A stretch of DNA of 64,000 nt from an uncultured Acetatifactor sp. (GTDB taxonomy: Bacteria > Bacillota > Clostridia > Lachnospirales > Lachnospiraceae). Of this stretch, positions 1 to 9,398 are shown one piece after another. The translations under genes and the position numbers were made by a program. The notes under the pieces are model-generated. The model did not search any database, was not told the DNA's origin, and was given only the letters and a program-made list of their open reading frames with translations. How positions within the stretch are numbered: the stretch's first letter is position 1; the number at the start of each line of letters is the position of its first letter. Location of the stretch: contig CAKRTS010000006.1 of the NCBI GenBank assembly GCA_934402315.1, positions 62,001 to 126,000 of the forward strand. The letters are read 5' to 3'.

Positions 1-1
1 C

Positions 2-1957
2 TGCCCCATCGTCACCTCCTACTCGGAAAATATCAAAAACAATGTGGAGGAAATCTCGAGCGGCCAGATGAAGCTGCGGAATCCCTTCATGTCCTTCCGC
101 GACATCGACACCGTGACACAGGCTCTGCTCCGGGAATTTTCCGAGCTGCCCGCCGGTGAGGTCCGCACCGCGGCAAAGGCTGCATGGGAGGAGCTTGCCG
201 CCGCGAGAAAGGACATCCAGAAGAAGGGCGAGGAGACACTCGACTATCTCGCAAAGACCGGAAAGCGCGGTATCGTGCTGGCTGGACGTCCCTATCATAT
301 CGATCCCGAGATCAACCACGGTATTCCCGAGCTGATTACTTCCTTCGATATGGCTGTCCTGACAGAGGACTCCATCTCCCACCTCGGGCATCCCGAACGC
401 CCGCTGATCGTCTCCGACCAGTGGATGTACCATTCGCGCCTGTACGCAGCTGCGAGCTATGTCAAGAAGGTTGACAATCTCGATCTGATCCAGCTGAATT
501 CCTTCGGCTGCGGTCTGGATGCCGTGACGACCGATCAGGTGAATGATATTCTGTCCGGCTCCGATAAGATCTATACCTGCCTTAAGATCGACGAGGTAAA
601 CAATCTCGGCGCTGCCAGAATCCGTGTGCGCTCCCTGCTCTCCGCCATCAAGGTCCGGGAGAAGCTGCATAAGCAGCGCACTATCCGCTCCTCGGCAATC
701 GTGAAGGTTCCCTTCACCGAGGAGATGCGCAAGGATTACACCATTATCTGTCCCCAGATGTCTCCTATCCACTTTGAGCTTCTGGAGCCGGCGTTCAACG
801 CCTGCGGTTACCACTTTGTTGTGCTCGACAATGACAACAAGCATTCCGTGGATGTCGGATTGAAATATGTAAACAATGATGCCTGCTACCCTTCCCTGCT
901 TGTCGTGGGCCAGATCATGGAAGCGCTGCTGTCCGGCAGATATGACCTGAACAAGACAGCGATCATCATGTCCCAGACGGGCGGCGGCTGCCGTGCGACC
1001 AACTACGTCGGCTTCATCCGCCGCGCTTTGAAAAAGGCGGATATGGCACAGATTCCGGTTATCTCCCTGAATCTTGCCGGAATCGAGAGCAATCCCGGCT
1101 TCCACCTGAATGCCGATATGCTCATCCGTGCCGCGGTCGGCGCGGAGTTCGGCGACATCTTCATGCGCTGCATCTACCGCATGCGCCCTTACGAGGCAAC
1201 TCCGGGCAGCGTTGAGGCGGTGCATCAGAAATGGCTGAAGGTGACACAGGACTTTGTCTCCGCAAAGCACATCAGCCTTCGGAAATTCAATAAACTTTGC
1301 AAAGAGATCATACGCGACTTTGACAGCATTCCGCTTCTTGACATCAGGAAGCCCCGCGTCGGCATTGTCGGGGAAATCCTCGTAAAATTCTCCCCCGCAG
1401 GAAACAATCACCTTGTGGAGCTTCTGGAGAGCGAGGGCGCCGAGGCTGTCGTTCCCGACCTGATCGACTTCATGCTCTACTGCTTCTATAACCAACTGTA
1501 CAAGGCGGATCATCTGGGCATGAGCAAAAAGACAGCAAGAAACTCAAAGCTCGGCATCTGGGCGATCGAGCATATACTGCGCAGCACTGCCACAAAGGAA
1601 TTCCGCCGCAGCAAGCATTTTACCCCGCCCACACCGATTCAGGAGATCGCAGAATTTGCGGAGCCGATCGTATCCATCGGAAACCAGACCGGCGAGGGGT
1701 GGTTTCTGACCGGTGAGATGGTCGAGCTGATCCATGACGGAGTTCCGAACATTGTCTGCACACAGCCCTTCGGCTGTCTGCCGAACCACGTTGTCGGAAA
1801 GGGTGTCATCAAGGCATTGCGCAAGGCTTATCCCGCCTCCAACATCGTTGCCATTGACTACGATCCCGGCGCCAGCGAGGTCAATCAGCTGAACCGGATC
1901 AAGCTGATGCTTTCCACGGCTCAGAAAAATCTGAAAGCCGAGACACCGGACGCATAA
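2..1957 (+). CDS. Acyl-CoA dehydratase activase-related protein, C-terminal part (5' truncated by window edge)
   Basis: The frame is open to the first base of the window, so only the last ~651 codons are present. A GTG at 44 is not the true start, because the conserved stretch CPIVTSYSENIKNN lies before it. The part seen matches the C-terminal DUF2229-type region of large proteins that carry N-terminal BcrAD/BadFG ATPase domains and resemble activators of 2-hydroxyacyl-CoA dehydratases. Conserved cysteine motifs are visible: SFGCGLDA, TGGGCRATNY and PFGCLPNHVVGKG, which are likely iron-sulfur or dehydratase-like sites. The protein is expected to be cytosolic and oxygen sensitive. The physiological substrate of this family is generally unknown and nothing next to the gene identifies it. 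It converges on the helicase operon and ends at a shared terminator. Confidence 0.85.
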   Translation, partial: CPIVTSYSENIKNNVEEISSGQMKLRNPFMSFRDIDTVTQALLREFSELPAGEVRTAAKAAWEELAAARKDIQKKGEETLDYLAKTGKRGIVLAGRPYHIDPEINHGIPELITSFDMAVLTEDSISHLGHPERPLIVSDQWMYHSRLYAAASYVKKVDNLDLIQLNSFGCGLDAVTTDQVNDILSGSDKIYTCLKIDEVNNLGAARIRVRSLLSAIKVREKLHKQRTIRSSAIVKVPFTEEMRKDYTIICPQMSPIHFELLEPAFNACGYHFVVLDNDNKHSVDVGLKYVNNDACYPSLLVVGQIMEALLSGRYDLNKTAIIMSQTGGGCRATNYVGFIRRALKKADMAQIPVISLNLAGIESNPGFHLNADMLIRAAVGAEFGDIFMRCIYRMRPYEATPGSVEAVHQKWLKVTQDFVSAKHISLRKFNKLCKEIIRDFDSIPLLDIRKPRVGIVGEILVKFSPAGNNHLVELLESEGAEAVVPDLIDFMLYCFYNQLYKADHLGMSKKTARNSKLGIWAIEHILRSTATKEFRRSKHFTPPTPIQEIAEFAEPIVSIGNQTGEGWFLTGEMVELIHDGVPNIVCTQPFGCLPNHVVGKGVIKALRKAYPASNIVAIDYDPGASEVNQLNRIKLMLSTAQKNLKAETPDA

Positions 1958-1965
1958 TCTTACAA

Positions 1966-2013
1966 TAAAAAATACCTTCTCAGGCATCCGTTTTTGCCCG
2001 GGAAGGTATTTTT
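1966..2013. terminator. Bidirectional rho-independent terminator
   Basis: AAAATACCTTC pairs with GAAGGTATTTT across a ~20-base loop, with A/T runs on both flanks. It sits between the converging activase gene (+) and the small coiled-coil gene (-) and can serve both. Confidence 0.85.
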
Positions 2014-2025
2014 ATGTTTTCTGTG

Positions 2026-2265
2026 TCAGGAGGCTACAGCGGTCTTTGTCCGTACATATTCCTGCAATGCCTGCGCAACCTCGTCAGGCTGCAGCCCCGT
2101 ATCAGCGATCAGGTCGCTGACTGCCTCCAGCTCCTTTCTCTTCTTTTCCTCAAACAGTTCGTCCAGCTCGCGCTTCTCCGACTCCACACGGGTCATGAGC
2201 GCGCCGATCAGCTCCTGTTTTGCGGCGATCTTCTCCTCAATGGTCTTACGCTGTCCTCTTGCCAT
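2026..2265 (-). CDS. Small charged coiled-coil protein of unknown function
   Basis: This is a 79-residue protein with a strong ribosome binding site (AAAGGAG, 6 bases before ATG). The first ~55 residues are almost entirely K/E/R/L/A in a heptad-like pattern (for example EKRELDELFEEKKRKELEA), predicting a single long coiled coil. A short helical tail follows. I see no cysteine, signal peptide or membrane segment. It is the last gene of the rnhA-ligA-metA-SNF2 operon, 63 bases after the helicase stop. Automatic pipelines sometimes label such proteins FliJ-like, but no flagellar gene is nearby, so I leave the function open. It could be an accessory factor of the helicase; that is inference from position only. 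Confidence 0.7.
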   Translation of the reverse strand: MARGQRKTIEEKIAAKQELIGALMTRVESEKRELDELFEEKKRKELEAVSDLIADTGLQPDEVAQALQEYVRTKTAVAS

Positions 2266-2328
2266 AACTTTCTCCTTTCAGCGGATTTTTGCAATCCTTT
2301 CTATAAGTATATGGACAAGACTGGATAT

Positions 2329-5300
2329 TTATTCCAAAAGCGCGAGAAAATCTTCCTTTGTCATGCTGCCAAGCTGTCCGGTTTCTCCCTGGATGATCTG
2401 ATCGGAGAGCGCTTTCTTGCTCTCCTGCAGCTTCTGAATCTTCTCCTCGATCGTTCCCTTGGCGATCAGCCGGTAGACAACGACCTTCTTCGTCTGACCG
2501 ATGCGGTGCGCACGGTCCGTCGCCTGATTCTGCACCGCAATGTTCCACCACGGATCGTAATGGATGACAACATCGGCTCCCACAAGATTCAGCCCGACAC
2601 CGCCCGCCTTCAGCGAGATCAAAAAGACCTTCGTGTCATCGGCATTAAAGGCGTTCACCAGCCGGATTCTCTCCTCCTTCGGTGTCGCGCCGGTTATCGT
2701 GTAAAAGCTGATCTCCTCCTGACCGAGCCGTCCTGCGATCACCTCAAGCATGGAAGTAAACTGCGAGAACAGCAATATCTTATGTCCGCCCTCCACAGCG
2801 CTCCGTACCAGCTCCGCGCAGGCATCCAGCTTCGCCGACTCTCCCTCATAGTTTTCAAAGCACAGCGCCGGGTCACAGCAGATCTGGCGCAGCTTCATCA
2901 GCTCCGCGAGCACCTGTATCTTATTCTTTCCGAATTCCTCCGCGCTCTGCATTCCGATCTGCTGCTTCATATGCACAACCTGCGCATCATAGAGCTTCTG
3001 CTGCTCGCCGTCGAATTTCACATAACGGCTCTCCTCCAGCTTCTCCGGCAGGTCACGCAGTACATTCTCTTTCAGTCTCCGCAGGATAAAGGGTGCCACC
3101 ATCCTCTGCAGCTGCTCCAGCGCCGCGGGCTCCTCGTTCTTGACAATCGGCGCCTCAAAGTCATTCCGGAACACGTCATAGCCGTACAGATATCCCGGCA
3201 TCAGATAGTCAAAGATGCTCCAAAGCTCGCTGAGCCGGTTCTCGATCGGGGTTCCTGTCAATGCATACCGCGTTCTGCTCCGGATCGCCTTCACCGCCTT
3301 CGCCGCAGCGGTCGAATGATTCTTGATATACTGTGCCTCGTCGATGATCTGGTAGTGGAATTCCTTTCCCTCGTATTCCGCAATATCTCTCTTTAGAAGG
3401 TCGTAGGAGGTCAGAATGACATCATAGTCCTTATAATGGCAGAGCTTTTCCGCCCTCTCTTCCTGATTTCCCGTGATAATGCAGCCGGTAAGCTCCGGGG
3501 CGAACCTCTGCAGCTCCTCCCCCCAGTTATAGACCAGAGAGGCCGGTGTCACAACCAGTGAAACACCCTTTCCCCCCTCCAGCTTCGCGGCGAGCAGGAC
3601 AGCAATGACCTGCAGGGTCTTTCCCAGACCCATGTCATCGGCAAGGATACCGCCCATGCCGTATTCCTCAAGCATCCTCAGCCACCGGTAACCCATCCGC
3701 TGATAGCCACGCATGATCTTTCTCAGGGAATCCGGCACTTCAAAGTCCGCGTCCTTGACCGTCTTGAAATTCTTGACCAGCTCCCGGAAATAGCTGTCAC
3801 GGTTGCTGTAGATGTCCTCATTTTTCTCCAGCAGCTTATCCAGATAGAGCGCACGGTACAGCGGCAGCTTTACCTTACCCTTGAGCAGTTCCTTCGGGGA
3901 CAGCCGCAACGCGTTCATCATCTCCTCAAGCGTCGCCAGGGACTCTTCCTCGAGACTCAGGAAATCTCCGTTTTTCAGGCGGTGATATTTCTTCTTCGCC
4001 CGGTAGCTTTTCAGCACCTCCAGAAGCTCCTCCGGCGGAACATCCTGTGTCGAGACCTCGAGGTTCAGAAGATCCCTCGACACCGATACCCCCACGGATA
4101 TGCGCACCCGCCTGCCAATGTTCATTCCGCTGAACCGTCTGGTACACTGCACCTCACCGAGACCGAGCAGCGCTTCCACTCCCTGATCCAGAACCGCATA
4201 CATCTGTTCTTCTTCCTGTCCGCAGCTCAGCTCCCTGCGCTCAGCGTCCACATAGGGAAACCACTGTCTTGCCAGAAACAAAATCTCGTTCTCCTTCTGG
4301 GCATCCCGGAAAAAAATGTCCTCCCCGGTCTCCTCGAGAATCGAAAACTCCCTGTCTCCGTATCTCGCCTTGATCCGGCACGTCATATCATGCTCTTCCG
4401 CATCCAGATAGAAGGTAAATTTTGCTCTTGGCGGCAGATAGGAGGCGATTTCCTCAGCCCCCTCCTCCCGGATGTCGACCACGTCCTCCAGCTGGGGAAG
4501 AACGTTATAATAGAACTGCGCCAACCGGTTCCTGCCCACCTGAAAGCACATCGAACCGTTATCGCAGAACTGCGCGAGTGTCCTGATCTTTCCCGCAAAT
4601 TCCTCCTGCACCCTGCACAGTGCCGTCTGTCCGATATAATAGAAGGTTCTGCTGCCCTCATAGAGCTCCGGCATCCTGCAGTCCACCTCTATGCCATGGA
4701 AAGCAAGCCGGTTGCTGAGCCGGTTCTTCCGGATCGTCATTGTGATCCTCGGATTCTGCTCCACGGCAAAAAGTTGCCGTTTCTCCTTCTTTTCGGCATC
4801 CCGGTTTTCATATTCTATGCTCCGGCTGCCCATCAGCCTGTAAAATTCATCCAGTCTCCAGCCAAAGAGCGCAAGCTCCCCTCCCTTTGCCGATGCCCTG
4901 CGCGAATAGATGTCTGCCTCGGCCAGCCTTCTGGAGAAATTCTGCTCCTCCTTGACAACCTGACCGATGAACGCAATCCAGCTCCGACCCTCTTCCGTAA
5001 AATTCTCAAGCCGGTGGTTGATCTGTGTCGCCGTCCCATATGTACTGCTGCGCGACTCCCGCACGTCCTCGCAGAATTGAAACAGATCCTTCACGACAAA
5101 CAGCTTTTTTTCTCCCACCTTAAACGAAGCTGTCAGTTCACCGTTCTTTTTACATAATCTCGGCTGTAAGGTCAGGCTTTCTTCCCTGCCGACCGTATCC
5201 GAGACAACATCGTTGACATGCTTCTCAGAGAAAGCATACATCAGTCTTGCCGCCAGCTTATCCGTCGCATCGCCAAGGTTTTTCTCTTTCAGTTTCTCCT

Positions 5301-5733
5301 TGACCGTTTCAAAAAAGGCAATCAGATAGCTGCAATATTCTCTTCTGTAGAATCTGTAATAGTAATGCTTTCTGCACTCTGCGCAGCCGCATTCCGCAAA
5401 GAGTATCTTATTCCTGTCAAACACCATATGGACAGAAAAAACATTCTTTCCCTCTGTTGCCTTGCCAAATGCCTCACAGACCATATTATCCACTTCGTCA
5501 GCGTAGCCTGTATCAAGGTCTGTAATGGCAACCAGCTTCTGGTCCAGAACCTTCTTCGCCCTTTTCATCGCCGCCACCGTAAGGTTCATGCTCTTCTGGA
5601 CTGCCTCGCAGTCAAAATACCGGTACTGCGAAAGCTTCTGCCGGTTCTCTGTGTTTTTTATGCCGTTTTCCGTATCCTCTGCGTCTTCGGCTCTATTCAG
5701 GACAATGTATTCCGTTTCTTCTGTTTTCCTCAT
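2329..5733 (-). CDS. SNF2-family DEAD/DEAH helicase with SNF2-associated N-terminal domain
   Basis: A Swi2/Snf2 ATPase of about 1134 residues. The N-terminal ~650 residues are the bacterial SNF2-associated region and include a cysteine cluster (CGCAECRKH...YCSYL) that looks like a degenerate SWIM zinc finger, the usual last His being Tyr. The motor follows: Walker A DDMGLGKTLQ near residue 695, DEAQ box near 796 (DEAQYIKNH), and helicase C-terminal motifs FSQFTSMLEV near 990 and ATDRAHRIGQ near 1075. It should be a DNA-dependent ATPase that translocates on duplex DNA or remodels protein-DNA complexes, and is cytosolic. I chose the ATG at 5733 because AGGAG lies just upstream and because the longer ORF start would sit inside metA. 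It is 19 bases downstream of metA in the same operon. Confidence 0.9.
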   Translation of the reverse strand: MRKTEETEYIVLNRAEDAEDTENGIKNTENRQKLSQYRYFDCEAVQKSMNLTVAAMKRAKKVLDQKLVAITDLDTGYADEVDNMVCEAFGKATEGKNVFSVHMVFDRNKILFAECGCAECRKHYYYRFYRREYCSYLIAFFETVKEKLKEKNLGDATDKLAARLMYAFSEKHVNDVVSDTVGREESLTLQPRLCKKNGELTASFKVGEKKLFVVKDLFQFCEDVRESRSSTYGTATQINHRLENFTEEGRSWIAFIGQVVKEEQNFSRRLAEADIYSRRASAKGGELALFGWRLDEFYRLMGSRSIEYENRDAEKKEKRQLFAVEQNPRITMTIRKNRLSNRLAFHGIEVDCRMPELYEGSRTFYYIGQTALCRVQEEFAGKIRTLAQFCDNGSMCFQVGRNRLAQFYYNVLPQLEDVVDIREEGAEEIASYLPPRAKFTFYLDAEEHDMTCRIKARYGDREFSILEETGEDIFFRDAQKENEILFLARQWFPYVDAERRELSCGQEEEQMYAVLDQGVEALLGLGEVQCTRRFSGMNIGRRVRISVGVSVSRDLLNLEVSTQDVPPEELLEVLKSYRAKKKYHRLKNGDFLSLEEESLATLEEMMNALRLSPKELLKGKVKLPLYRALYLDKLLEKNEDIYSNRDSYFRELVKNFKTVKDADFEVPDSLRKIMRGYQRMGYRWLRMLEEYGMGGILADDMGLGKTLQVIAVLLAAKLEGGKGVSLVVTPASLVYNWGEELQRFAPELTGCIITGNQEERAEKLCHYKDYDVILTSYDLLKRDIAEYEGKEFHYQIIDEAQYIKNHSTAAAKAVKAIRSRTRYALTGTPIENRLSELWSIFDYLMPGYLYGYDVFRNDFEAPIVKNEEPAALEQLQRMVAPFILRRLKENVLRDLPEKLEESRYVKFDGEQQKLYDAQVVHMKQQIGMQSAEEFGKNKIQVLAELMKLRQICCDPALCFENYEGESAKLDACAELVRSAVEGGHKILLFSQFTSMLEVIAGRLGQEEISFYTITGATPKEERIRLVNAFNADDTKVFLISLKAGGVGLNLVGADVVIHYDPWWNIAVQNQATDRAHRIGQTKKVVVYRLIAKGTIEEKIQKLQESKKALSDQIIQGETGQLGSMTKEDFLALLE

Positions 5734-5752
5734 CACCGCTCCTATGCACTCC

Positions 5753-6658
5753 TTAAAGTTCATAAGGAGTGATCTGGTATACATAATAGTTTAACCAGTT
5801 GCTGTATAGATTATTGCTGTGGGAACGCCACTGCAGCAGCGGGCGCTCGTTCGGGTCATCCTTCGGATAATAGTTGTACGGAAGCTGGATCGGAAGTCCC
5901 TTGTCCAGATCGCGGTGGTATTCCCGGTCAAGCGTATATCTGTCGTACTCCGGATGTCCCGTCACAAAGATCTTCTTGCCGCCCTCCGCAATCGCAAGGA
6001 ACACACCCGCCTCCGCTGACTCCGCCAGCACTGTCAGCTCCCTGCAGGCATGGATTGCCTCGGACGGCGTCTCTGTATGGCGGCTGTGGGGCGCAAGGAA
6101 GACATCGTCAAAGCCCCTGACAAGCGGGATCTTGCGGTTGGCTACCTTGTGCTCATAAATTCCGAACAGCTTCGCCGGAAGCTTCTTTTTATTGATCCCG
6201 TAATAATGGTAAAAGCCCGCCTGCGCCGCCCAGCAGATATGCAGGGTCGATGTGACATGCGTCTCTGCCCAGTCAAAGATCTCGCAGGTCTCCTCCCAAT
6301 AGTCCACTTCTTCAAAGGTAATGTCCTCCACCGGCGCCCCGGTGACGATCATACCGTCGAACTTCCTGTCCCTGATCTCGTCGAGGCAGGTATAAAACTT
6401 GTTCAGATGGCTCGCAGAGGTATTGATAGAGGTGTGGCTCTTGACATTCATAAAGGTCACGTCCACCTGCAGCGGCGTGTTCGACAGCGCGCGCAGCAGC
6501 TGCAGCTCCGTATCCTGCTTGACCGGCATGTTGTTCAGTATCAGCACCTGCAGCGGACGGATGTCCTGATGCATGGCACGAAATTCATCCATCACAAATA
6601 TATTTTCATTTTCCAGGATCTCCTTTGCAGGCAGATCGCTCTGTGTCTTAATCGGCAT
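5753..6658 (-). CDS. metA: Homoserine O-acetyltransferase, MetA family
   Basis: 301 residues, the standard MetA length. It acylates the hydroxyl of homoserine, the first committed step from homoserine to methionine, in the cytosol. The catalytic triad is in canonical numbering: Cys142 in ICWAAQAG, His235 and Glu237 in VTGHPEYD. Residue 111 is Glu (TGAPVED). Published work on this family links Glu111 to acetyl-CoA use and Gly111, as in E. coli, to succinyl-CoA, so I predict acetyl transfer although the family name says succinyltransferase. RBS AGAGGAAAGAC precedes the ATG. It lies 20 bases after ligA with no SAM riboswitch in front, so it is probably expressed with the DNA-metabolism operon. 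Confidence 0.93.
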   Translation of the reverse strand: MPIKTQSDLPAKEILENENIFVMDEFRAMHQDIRPLQVLILNNMPVKQDTELQLLRALSNTPLQVDVTFMNVKSHTSINTSASHLNKFYTCLDEIRDRKFDGMIVTGAPVEDITFEEVDYWEETCEIFDWAETHVTSTLHICWAAQAGFYHYYGINKKKLPAKLFGIYEHKVANRKIPLVRGFDDVFLAPHSRHTETPSEAIHACRELTVLAESAEAGVFLAIAEGGKKIFVTGHPEYDRYTLDREYHRDLDKGLPIQLPYNYYPKDDPNERPLLQWRSHSNNLYSNWLNYYVYQITPYEL

Positions 6659-6678
6659 GTCTTTCCTCTTTCCGCGTT

Positions 6679-8646
6679 TTAATACGCAATTCCATATTCT
6701 GTGAGAAAATCTTCCTCTGACAGGATCGGAACGCCTAATTCCTTTGCCTTCTTATTCTTTGACGAGGTCGAAGTCACATCATTGTTAATCAGGGCAGTCG
6801 TCTTACCTGTGACGCTTCCTGTCACCTTTCCGCCTCTGTCCTCAATCAGATCTTTTAAGTCGCTCCTGTTCCCAAAGTGGTTCAGGCTGCCGGTGATGAC
6901 AAAGTTCAGTCCCTGCATCGTCTGGCTTCCCTCCTCCACGACCGGCACCTCCAGTGTGAGTTCCGGCATCAGATGATCGATTTTCTGCTGGTTATCCGCA
7001 TCCTTCATGTAATCCACAAACGCCGATGCAATGACATCCCCGATCCCCTCTATCGCGCTCAATGTCTCCACATCGGCGCTGCGCATTCGTTCGAGATCGT
7101 AGGAAAAATACCGGCAGAGCATCTTCGCGTTGGCGACACCGATATTTGCGATTCCCAGGCCGTAGATCACCCTCGACAGGATCGTCTTTCTGGATGCCTC
7201 TATGCTTGCAATCAGGTTCTGATAGGATTTCTCACCGAAGCCCTCAAGCTCCACAATCCTGTCCTGATACCTGTCAAGATGGTACAGATCCGCATATTCG
7301 TGAATGAAGCCCATATCAATCAGCTTTTCCAGTGTTGCCTCGGACAATCCGTCAATATTCATCGCATCCCTGCTCACAAACAGAGTGAAAGACTTGATGC
7401 GCTTGGCTGCACACTTTTCGTTGGTGCAATATAGGGACTGCACCTCATTCACCTGCCTAATCTCCGTTGCGCCGCCACAGACAGGGCATACGGCAGGTAT
7501 CTCCACGTTATCGCTGCAGGTCAGATTTTCGGCGATCTGCGGGATAATCATATTCGCCTTGTACACGGTAATTTTATCGCCGATTCCCAGCTTCAGGCTG
7601 CGCAATATGCTGATATTGTGAACGGAAGCACGGCTTACGGTCGTGCCCTCCAGCTCTACCGGCTCAAAGATCGCCACCGGATTAATCAGTCCGGTTCTGC
7701 TGGCGCTCCACTCGATTTCCTCCAGTGTTGTCTCCCGCAGCTCATCCGCCCATTTAAACGCAATCGAGTGTCTGGGGAATTTCGCCGTCCTGCCTAGCGA
7801 CTGTCCATACGCAATGTCCTCATAGGTCAGCACAAGCCCGTCCGACGGAATGTCGAAATGCTGTATCTTCTTCTCAAAGAACTCGATCCTGTCGAGTATA
7901 TCCGCCTCCGTCACAAGATAATGTTCAACGACCTCGAAGCCCTGCTTCTCCAGAAACCGGAACTGTTCCTCCCTGGAATTATGGAAGTCCGTCTCTCCCG
8001 CGCTTACCAGACTGAACGCATAAAAGCGCACATTTCTTTTCGCCGTGATCTCATTGTTCAACTGGCGCACCGAACCGCTGCACAGATTCCTCGGGTTCTT
8101 ATATTTGCTCTTTTCGTCTGTAATCTCTGCGTTCACCTGTTCAAAATCCGAGTAGGTAATTACTGCTTCCCCGCGCAGAACCAGCTCGTCTTTGAAAGGA
8201 ATGGACAACGGGATATTCTGGAAGGTTCTGGCATTGTTGGTAACGACTTCTCCGATCTCTCCGTTTCCTCTTGTGACTGCCTTTGCAAGTTTTCCGTCAC
8301 GATAGGTCAGCACAATCGTCAGTCCATCCAGCTTCCAGCTTAAAATTGCGGCTTTCCCTTGCAGCCAGTCGCGCAGCTCCTCGCGGCTTTTCGTTTTGCC
8401 GAGAGAGAGCATCGGACTCTCATGCTGTTCCTTCGGCAGCTCGTCCACCGCCTCAAATCCGACGTTCACGGTCGGACTGTTCGTCAGCACGATCCCTGTC
8501 TCCTGCTCCAGACTCTGCAGTTCGTCATACAGAGCATCATATTCGCGGTTGCTCATGATCTCTCTGTCTTCCGCGTAATACGCCCTTGAAGCTTTGTTCA
8601 GCGTATCCACTAAATATTTGATTCGTTCCATGGTCTCAGACTGCAT
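6679..8646 (-). CDS. ligA: NAD-dependent DNA ligase LigA
   Basis: LigA seals nicks in duplex DNA using NAD+. The order is complete: adenylation domain with the nucleotidyl lysine in SWKLDGL (residue 105 from the chosen start), OB fold, a four-Cys zinc finger (CPVCGG ... CTNEKC), helix-hairpin-helix repeats, and a C-terminal BRCT domain starting at MQGLNFVITGSL. Length is about 655 residues, normal for the family. The frame extends to a GTG at 8670 that overlaps the stop of the upstream pseudouridine synthase. I prefer the ATG at 8646 because GGGTGA stands 8-9 bases upstream of it. It is an essential gene in the rnhA-rluF-ligA-metA operon. Confidence 0.95.
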   Translation of the reverse strand: MQSETMERIKYLVDTLNKASRAYYAEDREIMSNREYDALYDELQSLEQETGIVLTNSPTVNVGFEAVDELPKEQHESPMLSLGKTKSREELRDWLQGKAAILSWKLDGLTIVLTYRDGKLAKAVTRGNGEIGEVVTNNARTFQNIPLSIPFKDELVLRGEAVITYSDFEQVNAEITDEKSKYKNPRNLCSGSVRQLNNEITAKRNVRFYAFSLVSAGETDFHNSREEQFRFLEKQGFEVVEHYLVTEADILDRIEFFEKKIQHFDIPSDGLVLTYEDIAYGQSLGRTAKFPRHSIAFKWADELRETTLEEIEWSASRTGLINPVAIFEPVELEGTTVSRASVHNISILRSLKLGIGDKITVYKANMIIPQIAENLTCSDNVEIPAVCPVCGGATEIRQVNEVQSLYCTNEKCAAKRIKSFTLFVSRDAMNIDGLSEATLEKLIDMGFIHEYADLYHLDRYQDRIVELEGFGEKSYQNLIASIEASRKTILSRVIYGLGIANIGVANAKMLCRYFSYDLERMRSADVETLSAIEGIGDVIASAFVDYMKDADNQQKIDHLMPELTLEVPVVEEGSQTMQGLNFVITGSLNHFGNRSDLKDLIEDRGGKVTGSVTGKTTALINNDVTSTSSKNKKAKELGVPILSEEDFLTEYGIAY

Positions 8647-8666
8647 ATTGTGTTTCACCCATCCTA

Positions 8667-9398
8667 TCACTCTTTTTTAATCCGCATTCCGCAATCCCGG
8701 TACAGGCGGTCTATATCCTCCTGTGAAAGCTCCCTGTACTCCCCCGGCTTCAGTTTTTCCAGTTCCACGTGCATGACTCTGACTCGTTTCAAGCCGGAAA
8801 CCTTGTAGCCGCATGCCTCACACATTCTCCTGATCTGTCTGTTGACTCCCTGTGTCAACACAATCCGGAAGGTAAATTTCCCGATTTTTTCTGTCTCACA
8901 CTCCCGTGTCCGGATATCCAGTTCCTCCAGATAGAGCCCCTGACTCATTTTCTGTAAAAAATCAGGTGTTATTTCTTTATTCACTTTGACAATATACTCC
9001 TTTTCATGACGGTTTGCACCTCTCATCATCCCCTGAATCAGTTCGCCGTCATTCGTCAGCAGTAAAAGTCCCTCTGAATCCTTGTCCAGCCTGCCGGCAT
9101 ATGTGACCCTGACCGGATAATGTATCATATCCGCCAATTTCTTTTCGGCGTGAGGATCTCTCTCCGTGCAGGTAACTCCGATCGGTTTATAATATGCCAA
9201 AACAACTGTTTTTTTATTTTCCTGAACCGCCTTGCCGTTCACCGTAATATGGTCTGCTCCGCTCACGGTCTGCCCAATGACGGGCAGCCTGCCGTTGACA
9301 ATAACCCTGCCCTGCTCTATCAGTTTATCCGCATCCCGCCTGGAACAGACTCCGGCATGCGCAAGGAATTTGTTTAATCTTGTTTTATTTTCCATCAT
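8667..9398 (-). CDS. 23S rRNA pseudouridine synthase, RluF/RsuA family
   Basis: 243 residues. An N-terminal S4 RNA-binding domain (TRLNKFLAHAGVCSRRDADK) is followed by the RsuA/RluB/E/F catalytic domain, with the nucleophilic Asp in GRLDKDSEGLLLL. The C-terminal signature QGVNRQIRRMCEACGY followed by LKRVRVMHV resembles RluF (U2604 isomerisation) more than RluB, but the exact uridine cannot be read from sequence. It acts on ribosomal RNA during assembly. The start overlaps the end of rnhA by 14 bases, and the stop lies at the possible upstream GTG of ligA, so translation is probably coupled. Confidence 0.88.
   Translation of the reverse strand: MMENKTRLNKFLAHAGVCSRRDADKLIEQGRVIVNGRLPVIGQTVSGADHITVNGKAVQENKKTVVLAYYKPIGVTCTERDPHAEKKLADMIHYPVRVTYAGRLDKDSEGLLLLTNDGELIQGMMRGANRHEKEYIVKVNKEITPDFLQKMSQGLYLEELDIRTRECETEKIGKFTFRIVLTQGVNRQIRRMCEACGYKVSGLKRVRVMHVELEKLKPGEYRELSQEDIDRLYRDCGMRIKKE

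Noticed and set aside
44..1957. GTG at 44 as the true start of the first gene
   Set aside because: The reading frame and a conserved cysteine-containing stretch continue to the window edge.
2014..3396. 460-codon plus-strand open frame opposite the SNF2 helicase
   Set aside because: It is an antisense shadow of a gene with complete helicase motifs and has no ribosome site or recognisable product.
6659..6678. SAM riboswitch or T-box in front of metA
   Set aside because: The gap to ligA is only 20 bases and holds just the ribosome site.
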